Shown piece by piece: positions 1 through 7,814 of a stretch of DNA of 32,786 nt. Position 1 is the stretch's first letter, and each line of letters begins with the position of its first letter. This DNA comes from Gemmatimonadota bacterium. GTDB lineage: Bacteria > Gemmatimonadota > Gemmatimonadetes > Longimicrobiales > Gaopeijiaceae. The position numbers were made by a program, and so were the translations under genes. Location of the stretch: positions 11,263 through 44,048 of the forward strand of contig JAHEKN010000011.1 in assembly GCA_024638305.1 (NCBI GenBank), written 5' to 3'. The notes under the pieces are model-generated. The model had not been told where the DNA came from. It did no database searches and saw nothing but the letters and a program-made list of their open reading frames with translations.

Positions 1-186
1 GTCGATCCCTCCGGTGGTATCGATCACGAGCGTCGTGTCGATCACACCCGTCGTGTCTATTGCCCCGGTCGTGTCGATTACCCCCGTCGTGTCTATTGTC
101 CCGGTCGTGTCGATCACCCCGGTCGTGTCGATGACCCCTGTCGTGTCGATCACCCCAGTGGTGTCCATCACGCCCGTGGTGTCCAC
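1..186 (-). repeat. 18-bp in-frame tandem repeat encoding DTTGVI hexapeptides
   Basis: On the minus strand the unit is close to GTGATCGACACGACCGGG, read as V-I-D-T-T-G. About ten units are visible before the window edge. Variation is mainly at the first position (V, T, A, G; one VM for VI), with one G to L change. Synonymous third-base changes between units (ACC/ACG, GGG/GGT/ACA) show that it is not a freshly duplicated array. The unit is a multiple of three, so copy-number change would lengthen or shorten the tail without a frameshift. Confidence 0.9.
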
Positions 187-1527
187 ACCCGAAACCGTGT
201 CGCCCGCCGCGGCCGAATCCGGCGGCGGCGGCTCCCACACGACCGTGGCCGTGCCTCCGCCCAGCGGCAGGCCGTTGATGTTGGTCACTCCGGTGATCGT
301 GACCTCATACGGAACGCCGGCGGCCATCGGGCTCTCGAGCACCGCGAAAAGGGTCTGCTCGGGCAGGGGCGGGCCCGGGTCCACCACCTCCTGATCCTCG
401 TCGGGACCGGTGGGCACCGCTTCCGGCACCGGAGTCACCGGCGCCGGTTGCGCCGGCGCTTGCCGCGCTTCGGCCTCAGCGGAGTCGCCGGCAAGCGTGT
501 CCGAACCTGCGGCAGCGGCGGCAGCGGCGGCCGCAGCAGCAGCGGAGTCGGCCGCGGCGCGCGCCACCTCCGCCGCCGCTCGCGCGCGCTGCTCCTCCTC
601 GGCCTGACGGAGCTCCTCGAACTGACGGGGATGAAGTACTCGGGCCAGCGTCGGAGCGTCGCCCGCTTCGGTCTCGAGCCTGACGGAGACCAGCGTCAGA
701 CCACCCTCCGGGTCCATGTAGTCGTCGAAGGCCATGCGAAGAGCCATGGAGTCGGGCGCCTCCAGGCGGACGAGCGTAGCGGGGGTCGTGTCGCGGGCCA
801 GTACGGCCATGGCCAAGACCAACGTATCCACAGCCGAGCTGAGCAGCAGCCCCTGCTCGACCTGCGGCTCCTGGAAGTCGGGCCGATTGTTTCGATTGCG
901 GTCCTCGAAAGCGCGGACCCGGTAGCGCCCCTCGTCGATGAAGCGGAGAGCGAAAAGCCCGTTTTCGTCAGTCCGGGTGTGGTGCACGGTCGAGTCCTCG
1001 GCCTCGGCCTCGACCCGCACCTGGGCGGCGTTGCCCGTGATCCGGTCGCTGATCACCCCGGCGATCGCTCCACCCGGAATCTCCGGACCCGTCGAGAAGA
1101 CGAACTCGAACGGCTCGCGCATCCGGTTTCCGAACAGGTCGGAGATCTGGGGCAGAACGGTCACCCGATACACCCGGCCGGCCGGAAACCCGGCAGGCCG
1201 CGAGACCTCGATACCGTCGCGGAAGTGCCGCACGCGCACGTTCTCGAGCTGCGGAGACACCAGGACGGCGTCCTCCAGCGACCCGCCCGCACCGCGTTCG
1301 CTGATCCGTTCGCTGAAGCGGATGCGGATGGGATCGCGCCACTCCGTGACCGTCGTGTCCGGCGCCGGCTCCGTGGCGATGACCAGTGGCGAGAAACGGT
1401 CCTCGGGACCGCCGGGAATGGTACCGGTGCGGGCGCACGCCAGTCCCGCCCCGAGCACCAGCGAGAAGGCGAGCGCACCGTGGCACGCGAAGCCGACCGT
1501 CATCCCCCGAGGCCCAGGGAGGGTCAT
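1..1527 (-). CDS. Ig-like (Big_5-type) domain lipoprotein with hexapeptide-repeat tail, partial
   Basis: Read directly on the minus strand; it is open to the window edge, so the C-terminus is missing (509 codons visible). The ATG overlaps the valS stop as ATGA and has GGGAG a few bases upstream; an in-frame ATG at 1503 would give a shorter signal peptide. The N-terminus is hydrophobic and ends at Cys31 (GLAC), followed by a GTIPGGPEDRFSP stretch of the type seen just after the lipid cysteine in Ig-like lipoproteins. Residues about 45-148 resemble a bacterial Ig-like domain (FGNRM, FVFSTG). Residues about 150-215 resemble a carboxypeptidase-regulatory-like domain (AGVISD, TDENGLF, YRVRAFEDRN). 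Then come an E/R/A coiled segment, a poly-Ala run, a P/E linker, a short domain, and a DTTGVI-type repeat tail. It is probably an outer-membrane or surface lipoprotein. The lipobox is not canonical (Gly at -3). Function unknown. Confidence 0.8.
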   Translation of the reverse strand, partial: MTLPGPRGMTVGFACHGALAFSLVLGAGLACARTGTIPGGPEDRFSPLVIATEPAPDTTVTEWRDPIRIRFSERISERGAGGSLEDAVLVSPQLENVRVRHFRDGIEVSRPAGFPAGRVYRVTVLPQISDLFGNRMREPFEFVFSTGPEIPGGAIAGVISDRITGNAAQVRVEAEAEDSTVHHTRTDENGLFALRFIDEGRYRVRAFEDRNRNNRPDFQEPQVEQGLLLSSAVDTLVLAMAVLARDTTPATLVRLEAPDSMALRMAFDDYMDPEGGLTLVSVRLETEAGDAPTLARVLHPRQFEELRQAEEEQRARAAAEVARAAADSAAAAAAAAAAAAGSDTLAGDSAEAEARQAPAQPAPVTPVPEAVPTGPDEDQEVVDPGPPLPEQTLFAVLESPMAAGVPYEVTITGVTNINGLPLGGGTATVVWEPPPPDSAAAGDTVSGVDTTGVMDTTGVIDTTGVIDTTGVIDTTGTIDTTGVIDTTGAIDTTGVIDTTLVIDTTGGID

Positions 1528-4289
1528 TGATCTCCCAGGCTCTCGAGCTTCCGCCCGATGCTGTCGATCTGCTCCTCCAGACGTGCGGCCTTGTCCCGCT
1601 CTCCCTGCACGACGGCTTCGGGCGCCCGTTCCACGAACTTGGAGTTGGCGAGCTTGCTGCGCGCTCCCTGAAGCTGCCCACCGAGCTTGGCCACCTCGTC
1701 CGCCAGGCGCTCGCGCTCGCGATCGAGATCGATGACCCCGGCGAGCGGCACGAACAGCTCGACCCCCCCCGCGAGGACCGAATGCGCCCCGGCCCCGGCA
1801 GCGACGGAGCCGGCGTCCAGGTAATCGAGATCGATCCACGCGAGCCGCTCCACCGCGGTCCGCTCGCTCTCCAGCACAGCCCGAAGCCCTTCCGACCAAC
1901 CCCGAAGCTCCAGCTTCACGCTCTGACCCTCCTTGATCCCGTACTCCTTCCGGAGCCTGCGGGCCTCGACCACTACCTGCTGTAGCGCGGCAATGCTGGC
2001 CGCGGCAGCCGGGTCCTCGAGCTCCTTGGTGACCTCGGGCCAGGGCGCGACGATGAGCGCCTCCGGTCGCGCTTCGCCCTCGGCCGTGGGCAGCTTCTCG
2101 AACAGGGCCTCGGTAACGAACGGCACCAGCGGATGCAGCAGCCGGAGCGTCCGGTCCAGGACGTGGAGGAGCGTCGAGCGCGCCGCCTCCCTTCTCGCGG
2201 GGTCGGCGTCCTCCCCCATACGGGGCTTGATCAGCTCGAGGTACCAATCGGCGAACGATCCCCAGAAGAAATGGTAGACCAGATCGGCGACTTCCTTCAG
2301 GCGGAAGCGCGCCATCTCCTGGTCGATCCTGCGCGTGGTCTCGGCCAACTCCGTGAGGATCCAGCGGTCCACGGGCTCGAGACGATCGGCCACGGCCCCG
2401 ACCGGCGGGATGGGATCGTCCCCGAGGTTGAGGAGCGCGAACCGGCCGGCGTTCCACACCTTGTTGGCGAAATTGCGCCCGGGCGCGAAAGCGCTCTCCA
2501 CATCCTCGTTGTCCAGATAGATGTCGGTGCCCACGGCGCAGGAGCTGATCAGGGTGAACCGCAGGGCATCGGCCCCGAAACGGTCCACGATCTCGAGCGG
2601 ATCGATTCCGTTCCCGAGCGACTTGGACATCTTGCGGCCCCGCTTGTCCCGCACGGTTCCGTGCAGATACACCTGATCGAAGGGGGCGTCGCCCAGGAAC
2701 TCGTAGCCCGCCATGATCATCCGAGCCACCCAGAAGAACAGGATCTCCGGAGCGGTCGAGAGTGCGGCACCCGGATAGAATGCGCGCAGATCCTCGGTCT
2801 CTTCGGGCCACCCGAGCGTGGAGAAGGGCCAGAGCCAGGACGAGAACCAGGTGTCGAGCACGTCGGGATCCTGCTCCAGCTCGGCACAGTCGCAGATGGG
2901 GCACACGTGGGGATCGTTGCGACGCACGATCGTCTCGCCGCACTCGGTGCAGTACCACACGGGGATGCGGTGCCCCCACCAGAGCTGCCGGGAGATGCAC
3001 CAGTCCCGGATGTTCTCCATCCAGTCCTCGTACACCTTCGTCCAACGGTCGGGCGTGAATGTCACCCGACCACTGCGCGAGGCCTCCAGCGCCGGCTCGG
3101 CGAGCGGCTTCATGCGCACGAACCACTGCTCCGACAGGCGGGGCTCCACCACCGTGTGACAGCGGTAGCAGTGCGGGACGGAGTGGGTGTGTGACTCGTC
3201 GCCGGCGCGGAGCCCTTCCGCCTCCAGAGCGGCCAGCACAGCCTCGCGCGCCGCGAAGCGATCCATGCCCCGGAACGCGGCCGGTGCATTGTCGCTCATG
3301 TGGGCGTCGGGCGTCATGACGTCCATCAGCCCGATGCCTGTCCGCCGCGCCATCTCGAAGTCGTTGACGTCGTGCGCGGGGGTCATCTTGACCATGCCGG
3401 TCCCGAACTCGCGGTCCACGAAGTCGTCCTGGACGATCGGGATGGTGCGGCCGGTGAGCGGCAGCTCGACGTCGGCTCCCACGAGGGCCGCGTAGCGCGC
3501 GTCCTTGGGGTTCACGGCCACCGCCATGTCCCCCAGCATGGTCTCGGGCCGGGTGGTCGAGACCGTCAGATACCAGCGCCCGTCGGGCAGCCGGCCAACG
3601 GCCTCGGCTCCGGCGGCCACCGCGTCCTCGGCCGCTCCCGCCGCGGACTCGGGCAGCGGGTAGCGGAGATGGTAGAGGCGACCCTCCACCTCCTCGCCCT
3701 CCGCCTCCTCGTTCGACAGCGCGGTGAGGCAACGCGGACACCAGTTGATGATGTACTCGCCGCGGTAGACGAGTCCCTTCTCGTACAGCCGCACGAACAC
3801 CTCGCGCACGGCCCGGCTGAGACCATCGTCCAGCGTAAAGCGCGTGCGGGTCCAGTCGCAGCTGCAGCCGATTGCCCGAAGCTGTTCGAGGATGCGCTTC
3901 TCCGTCTCGGTGACGAAGCTCCAGACCCGCTCCACGAACGCGTCCCGGCCCAGGTCGTCCCTGGTCTTCCCTTCCGTGGCCAGATCGCGCTCGACCACGT
4001 TCTGGGTCGCGATCCCGGCGTGGTCCGTCCCCGGCACCCACAGCGTGGGCGCCCCCCGCATGCGCTGCCAGCGGATCAGCACGTCCTGGATGGTGTTGTT
4101 GAGCCCGTGCCCCATGTGCAGGACCGCGGTCACGTTGGGCGGCGGAATCACGATCACATAGGGCTTGACGCCCTCGGGCACGCCGTCCGGCCCGATCGTG
4201 AAATGCCCCTGCTCTTCCCAGCGTGCGTAGATCGGACCGCTGATGGCGGCGGGATCGAAGCGCTTGGGTAGCCCTTCCACGTCACTCAT
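1524..4289 (-). CDS. valS: valine--tRNA ligase
   Basis: Class I aminoacyl-tRNA synthetase that charges tRNA-Val and edits mischarged Thr. The 921-residue length is normal. The HIGH motif appears as HMGH at residues 58-61 after PPPNVT. The CP1 editing domain carries TTRPETMLGD. A zinc-finger-like stretch (YCTECGE ... CPIC) precedes DVLDTWFSSWLWPF. KMSKS lies near residue 550 (RGRKMSKSLGN). The C-terminal 70 residues are a Leu/Arg/Glu-rich coiled coil (DLDRERERL ... LEEQIDSIGRKLESLGDQ), as is usual for ValRS. The start has AAGGTGAG upstream. Its stop overlaps the ATG of the Ig-like lipoprotein, so the two are probably translationally coupled. Confidence 0.98.
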   Translation of the reverse strand: MSDVEGLPKRFDPAAISGPIYARWEEQGHFTIGPDGVPEGVKPYVIVIPPPNVTAVLHMGHGLNNTIQDVLIRWQRMRGAPTLWVPGTDHAGIATQNVVERDLATEGKTRDDLGRDAFVERVWSFVTETEKRILEQLRAIGCSCDWTRTRFTLDDGLSRAVREVFVRLYEKGLVYRGEYIINWCPRCLTALSNEEAEGEEVEGRLYHLRYPLPESAAGAAEDAVAAGAEAVGRLPDGRWYLTVSTTRPETMLGDMAVAVNPKDARYAALVGADVELPLTGRTIPIVQDDFVDREFGTGMVKMTPAHDVNDFEMARRTGIGLMDVMTPDAHMSDNAPAAFRGMDRFAAREAVLAALEAEGLRAGDESHTHSVPHCYRCHTVVEPRLSEQWFVRMKPLAEPALEASRSGRVTFTPDRWTKVYEDWMENIRDWCISRQLWWGHRIPVWYCTECGETIVRRNDPHVCPICDCAELEQDPDVLDTWFSSWLWPFSTLGWPEETEDLRAFYPGAALSTAPEILFFWVARMIMAGYEFLGDAPFDQVYLHGTVRDKRGRKMSKSLGNGIDPLEIVDRFGADALRFTLISSCAVGTDIYLDNEDVESAFAPGRNFANKVWNAGRFALLNLGDDPIPPVGAVADRLEPVDRWILTELAETTRRIDQEMARFRLKEVADLVYHFFWGSFADWYLELIKPRMGEDADPARREAARSTLLHVLDRTLRLLHPLVPFVTEALFEKLPTAEGEARPEALIVAPWPEVTKELEDPAAAASIAALQQVVVEARRLRKEYGIKEGQSVKLELRGWSEGLRAVLESERTAVERLAWIDLDYLDAGSVAAGAGAHSVLAGGVELFVPLAGVIDLDRERERLADEVAKLGGQLQGARSKLANSKFVERAPEAVVQGERDKAARLEEQIDSIGRKLESLGDQ

Positions 4290-4445
4290 GGTCTGTGCTC
4301 ACCTTGCGTGCTCGCTCTCCGCGCGTACGGCCGTCGTCTCTTTTCCGGAGGCTCCGGGCGATCCAGGGTGCTGCGACCGAGGCCCATCGGTCCGTGCGCG
4401 TTGCCCGGCGGACCCGCGAACGGCTGGGCTACACCGGACCCGGCA
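4290..4445 (-). other. valS leader / intergenic region
   Basis: This 156-bp gap separates the BON-domain gene from valS. It holds a short palindrome (CCGGAGCCTCCGG on the minus strand) with no following T-tract. I see no convincing terminator, T-box or promoter consensus. valS may have its own promoter here or be transcribed from upstream. Confidence 0.3.
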
Positions 4446-4766
4446 CTACGATACCAGCCGCGGTGGCGTTACCCAAAGTCGGTCGATGACCGCCGCCACA
4501 CCGGGCGCGGCCGACAGGGTCTCGACGAGTAGTCGGGCCAGCTCGGGCGACTCGACCTCCCCCACCAACTCGACGATGCCGTCCCCCAGGTCGCGAACCT
4601 CCACGTCGGCATTCAGCGCAAGGTCGAGCGCCCGGCTCTGCAGGGCGACCAGGTCGGGCATGGGCATCCTCTGACGACCCTCTCGGAGGAGCCACGCCAG
4701 GAGGACTCCCGCGCCCAAACCGGCCACGAGCGCCCCGACCCAGGCGACCTGTGACCTCCGACTCAT
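4446..4766 (-). CDS. membrane-anchored BON-domain protein
   Basis: A 106-residue protein starting MSRRSQ at 4766, two bases after the stop of the upstream TonB-like gene. One transmembrane helix lies at about residues 8-26 (WVGALVAGLGAGVLLAWLL). It is followed by a compact domain with alternating ADVEVRDLGDGIVELVGEVESPE-type strands, then ARLLVETLSAAPGVAAV and DRLWV. That pattern matches a single BON (osmY/secretin-associated) domain: the 'G.V.L.G.V' core followed by an 'a...v..v.GV..V.n.l' helix-strand. BON domains generally bind membranes or partner proteins in the envelope. A longer in-frame start exists but would run inside the upstream gene. The exact function is not known. Confidence 0.75.
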   Translation of the reverse strand: MSRRSQVAWVGALVAGLGAGVLLAWLLREGRQRMPMPDLVALQSRALDLALNADVEVRDLGDGIVELVGEVESPELARLLVETLSAAPGVAAVIDRLWVTPPRLVS

Positions 4767-4768
4767 GG

Positions 4769-5650
4769 TCAGCGGGATCTCGTGGTGTCCCCGGCCGCGG
4801 CTCGCTCGGCCCGCTCTCGGTCCTTTCGCTCTCGGATGGCGGCCCCCCGGCGCTCCCACGTCTCCCACACACGGCCGCGGGCGGCCTGGGCGTCGATCTC
4901 GCCCATCCGGGCGTCCATCTCGTCGGCATAAGCGTCGGCGCCCTGCGTCCGGCCGAACAAGGAGCTCGGAAGGGGCAGCTTCACCGAGCCCAGGTGCAGG
5001 GTTCCGGGACTGACACCCCACTTCTGGCCGTCATCGTCCGTGTAGGTCCAATCGAGCGCCTCGGCACGCGCACGACGAGCCGCCGCCTCCGCGTCCCCGA
5101 ACTCTTCGATGGCCCAGCGGATGCGGGCGTCGAGCTCTTCCTGACGGGTCATGGCCGCCAGCTCCGGGTCCACGGCGCGAAGGAGCACGCTGTCCGCGGG
5201 ATCCGGGCGGAGGACCTCCCCGGCCGTGATCACGCGGGGACCGGGCGGCTGCTCCGGCCTCACCCCTGGCACGACGCCTCGGTCGGGCTCAGGCTCGGGT
5301 ACCGGCTCGGGCTCGACCGGGTCCTCTTCCTCCTCTGGCTCCCGGGAGGCCGCCTCGGATTCCGCGGCGACCTCTACGATCCGAACGATCTCGGTGCCCG
5401 CAACGTCCGGCCCCGCCTCCTCGGGCGCTTGCAGCGCGAACTCCTGGGGCGAGGGAACCCCGAGAAACGAATACAGCAGAATGGCCAACCCGTGGACGAC
5501 CGCCGACGCGGCCAGGCCGATCGTGAACGGTGAGCGCGAGCCCCGACGACCTCGCAACGACGCATGCGCCACCAGGCCCTCCTCCAACGCAGGGGGAGGG
5601 CCGGTAGACGGGGCGGTCGGCTCCGTCGAGGCTTGGCTTCGATCCATCAT
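4769..5650 (-). CDS. TonB-like single-span protein with Pro/Glu-rich linker, no recognisable TonB C-terminal domain
   Basis: The 293-residue protein has a cytoplasmic N-terminus rich in Pro, Ala and Ser. One helix follows at about residues 40-64 (FTIGLAASAVVHGLAILLYSFLG), containing the SAVVHG-type Ser/His seen in TonB-family anchors. Residues about 95-140 are an acidic Pro/Glu linker (EPEPVPEPEPDRG). The C-terminal 150 residues are charged and helical (MTRQEELDARIRWAIEEFGDAEAAARRARAE ... WERRGAAIRERKDRERAERAAA). I do not see the YP..A...G.V.V-type TonB domain. It may be a scaffold or a diverged energy transducer. It lies 43 bp after the aminotransferase and 2 bp before the BON gene. ATG-ATG at 5650/5647 leaves the start ambiguous by one codon. 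Confidence 0.65.
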   Translation of the reverse strand: MMDRSQASTEPTAPSTGPPPALEEGLVAHASLRGRRGSRSPFTIGLAASAVVHGLAILLYSFLGVPSPQEFALQAPEEAGPDVAGTEIVRIVEVAAESEAASREPEEEEDPVEPEPVPEPEPDRGVVPGVRPEQPPGPRVITAGEVLRPDPADSVLLRAVDPELAAMTRQEELDARIRWAIEEFGDAEAAARRARAEALDWTYTDDDGQKWGVSPGTLHLGSVKLPLPSSLFGRTQGADAYADEMDARMGEIDAQAARGRVWETWERRGAAIRERKDRERAERAAAGDTTRSR

Positions 5651-5693
5651 GTTTGGTAAACGGCCCTACTCGGGGGGTTCCGGCAAGTAGTCG

Positions 5694-6860
5694 TCAGACG
5701 ACGACGCGAGCCAGACGGTTGGCCGCCTCCTCGAGGCGCTCCGCGCCCAGGGTGAGCGCGACACGGAAAAATCCCTCCCCCCCGGGGCCCAGCGCGCCAC
5801 CCGGAAGGACCACCACGCCTTCGCGTTCGAGCGCGCGCGCTGCAAAGTCCAGGGAAGACTCGCCGCCGGGTACCGGCACCCAGAGGTACATGGTCGCTCG
5901 GGGGAGCGGGACCTCGAAGCCCGCGCCACGAAGGGCGGCCACGGCACGGTCCCTTCGCTCCTGGAAGGTGGCCACGTTGCCGGGCACCCAATCGTCGTAG
6001 GATTCGAGCGCGGCCTTGCCCGCCGCCTGCACCGCCAAGAACGCGCCCGTGTCCATGAAGCTCTTGACCCGCGACAGGGCGCCGATCAGCTCGGAATTCC
6101 CGGCCGCCCATCCGAGCCGCCACCCCGTCATGTTGTACGTCTTGGATAGCGAGTGGAACTCGATGGCCACGTCCGCCGCTCCGGGGATCTCGAGGATGCT
6201 CGGCGGCCGGTAGCCGTCGAACGCGATCTCGGAATAGGCGTGATCGTGGATCAAGACGGCCCCGGCCTCGCGGCAGAGCGCGACCGCGCTCTCCAGATAC
6301 TCGATCGATACCGACGCCGCGGTGGGGTTGTTGGGATAGTTGAGGTACAGGACCCTCATCCGACGCACGACTTCGGGGGGCAGCTCGTCGAGCGGGATCC
6401 GGAACTCGTGCTCCGGGCGGAGAGGAACCAGGTGCGGCCGACCACCCGCCAGGATGGTCCCGCCCCGGTAGGCCTGGTACCCCGGGTCGGGGATCACGCC
6501 GACGTCCCCGGGCTCCATGAACGCCAGCGGCAGGTGGGCGATCCCCTCCTTGGAGCCGATGAGGGGCAGCACCTCCGAGAAGGGGCTCAGCTCCACGCCG
6601 AACCGCTTGGTCATCCACGCAGCCACGGCCTCACGGAACTCGGGCAGCCCCAACTGGAAGGGATAGCGGCCATAGGCCGGGTCCGCGGCGGCGGTGCGGA
6701 GGGCCTCGACCGCGGCCGGCGGGGGCGGCAGGTCGGAATCGCCGGCACCCAGATCGATGACGTCCACGCCCCGTGCCCGCAGCTCGCGGCGCTTCTCCGG
6801 AATCCCGGCGAGCGGATATCCGGGAAGATCGAGATAGGCGTCCCGGTAGCGCGGACTCAC
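5694..6860 (-). CDS. class I/II PLP aminotransferase, LL-diaminopimelate aminotransferase-like
   Basis: 388 residues with a GTG start that overlaps the stop of the FAH gene as GTGA. It is a fold-type I aminotransferase. Visible features are an N-terminal IDLGAGDSDLPPP, the cofactor loop IGSKEGI, the LNYPNNPT motif, HDHAYSEIAFDG and the PLP lysine K240 in SLSKTYNMTGWRLGW. The IGSKEGIAHLPLAF and PGYQAYRGG stretches resemble DapL, which makes LL-DAP from tetrahydrodipicolinate, or the related AlaC/DapC aminotransferases. A lysA gene in the same window fits a lysine/meso-DAP role, but the genes are not adjacent. Alternatives are an alanine- or aspartate-type aminotransferase. Confidence 0.85.
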   Translation of the reverse strand: MSPRYRDAYLDLPGYPLAGIPEKRRELRARGVDVIDLGAGDSDLPPPPAAVEALRTAAADPAYGRYPFQLGLPEFREAVAAWMTKRFGVELSPFSEVLPLIGSKEGIAHLPLAFMEPGDVGVIPDPGYQAYRGGTILAGGRPHLVPLRPEHEFRIPLDELPPEVVRRMRVLYLNYPNNPTAASVSIEYLESAVALCREAGAVLIHDHAYSEIAFDGYRPPSILEIPGAADVAIEFHSLSKTYNMTGWRLGWAAGNSELIGALSRVKSFMDTGAFLAVQAAGKAALESYDDWVPGNVATFQERRDRAVAALRGAGFEVPLPRATMYLWVPVPGGESSLDFAARALEREGVVVLPGGALGPGGEGFFRVALTLGAERLEEAANRLARVVV

Positions 6861-7483
6861 GCTCGGGCGGGACGATTCCGCACGGGATTCACAACGCGCG
6901 CGAATCCCGTGATCTCGACCTCGACCACGTCACCGTCAGCGAGCGGCCCGATCCCCTCGGGCGTGCCGGTCAGGATGAGGTCGCCGGGCTCGAGCGTCAT
7001 GATCCTCGATATGTACGACACCAGAAACGCCGGTCCGAAGGCCATGTCCGAAGCCCGGCCGCGCTGGCGGACCTCGTCGTTGACCCGGGTGACGACTTCC
7101 AGACCGTCCAGGTCGACGCCGGCGATGGGCTCGGGCACACCCACCGGGCAGAACGTGTCGAACCCCTTGGCCCGGCTCCACTGGTCGTCCTTGCGTTGGA
7201 GGTCGCGCGCGGTAACGTCGTTGGCGGCTACCAGCGACTCGACGTAGGCGAGCGCCTCGGCCTCCCCCACGTCGCGGGCCCTGCGTCCCATGACCAGACC
7301 GATCTCCCCCTCGTAGTCGACCCTCCCTACTCCCACCGGGATCTCGATGTGGCGGCCGTTCTCGATCAGGCTCGAGGGCGGCTTGAGGAAGATGAGGGGC
7401 TCCTCGGGGACCTCGTTACCCAGCTCGGCCGCGTGGGCCACGTAGTTCCGGCCGACGCAGACGATCTTGCTGGGTGCGAGCAT
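6857..7483 (-). CDS. fumarylacetoacetate hydrolase (FAH) family protein
   Basis: This 208-residue protein matches single-domain FAH-fold enzymes. It has VCVGRNYVAHAAELGN near the start, the metal-binding E58-x-E60 in DYEGEIGLVMG, D89 in ANDVTARD, a KGFDTFCPVG loop, and the terminal GDLILTGTPEGIGPL block. The family contains acylpyruvate hydrolases, oxaloacetate decarboxylases (YcgM/FAHD1) and 2-hydroxyhepta-2,4-diene-1,7-dioate isomerases; sequence alone does not choose between them. The motif set and length are closest to the YcgM/FAHD1 group. It is coupled by a 4-bp overlap to the downstream aminotransferase, which suggests a shared transcript and possibly 2-oxo-acid metabolism. Confidence 0.9.
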   Translation of the reverse strand: MLAPSKIVCVGRNYVAHAAELGNEVPEEPLIFLKPPSSLIENGRHIEIPVGVGRVDYEGEIGLVMGRRARDVGEAEALAYVESLVAANDVTARDLQRKDDQWSRAKGFDTFCPVGVPEPIAGVDLDGLEVVTRVNDEVRQRGRASDMAFGPAFLVSYISRIMTLEPGDLILTGTPEGIGPLADGDVVEVEITGFARVVNPVRNRPARA

Positions 7484-7546
7484 GGCCCGGCTACCGGCTC
7501 CGGCCCGTGCGTCCCGGACCGTTCGGGACCGCCCGGCCGGTCGGCG

Positions 7547-7747
7547 TCACTGGGACGACGGCCGGGTGTGCAGGTGGGTTCCCCAGAGCACGCCCACGGC
7601 GCCGATGGTGAGAAGGGCGGTGACCACGCCCCACCAGAACGCGAGGTCGGGATGGCCGGCGGTGGCGCCGCTGGCGGCCTTTCCATAGGTGACGTTGGCC
7701 ATGCCGAGCCAGGCGATCCCGATGAGCATACCGACCCAGAACTTCAT
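7547..7747 (-). CDS. small two-helix membrane protein
   Basis: 66 residues starting MKFWVGM at 7747, chosen because GGAAGAG lies about 6 bases upstream; an in-frame ATG 8 codons earlier has no such site. Two hydrophobic segments are seen, at about residues 3-20 (FWVGMLIGIAWLGMANV) and 38-56 (FWWGVVTALLTIGAVGVLW). A glycine/alanine loop connects them. No family recognised. It follows the helicase gene after a hairpin and precedes the FAH gene. Confidence 0.6.
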   Translation of the reverse strand: MKFWVGMLIGIAWLGMANVTYGKAASGATAGHPDLAFWWGVVTALLTIGAVGVLWGTHLHTRPSSQ

Positions 7748-7771
7748 TCGTTCTCTTCCGATCTGGTCCAC

Positions 7772-7801
7772 AAAAGAAGCGCCCGAGCCCCGGGCGGGCT
7801 C
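7772..7801 (-). terminator. possible intrinsic terminator after the JAMM-DinG gene
   Basis: On the minus strand, GAGCCC-gcccg-GGGCTC (7801-7785) forms a 6-bp GC stem. It is followed after a short GC spacer by TTCTTTT (7778-7772). The T-tract is displaced by several bases from the stem, so termination may be partial. It lies between the helicase stop and the small membrane gene. Confidence 0.35.
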
Positions 7802-7814
7802 CGGCGAGCCCGGC

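Noticed and set aside
1-186. The 18-bp repeat as a CRISPR array
   Set aside because: Units are contiguous with no spacers and encode an in-frame hexapeptide.
2133-4271. Two long plus-strand open frames opposite valS
   Set aside because: Antisense shadow of valS; composition only reflects the complementary strand.
4340-4380. CCGGAGCCTCCGG palindrome upstream of valS as a terminator or T-box element
   Set aside because: One-base loop, no T-tract on the minus strand, and no T-box specifier or antiterminator pattern.
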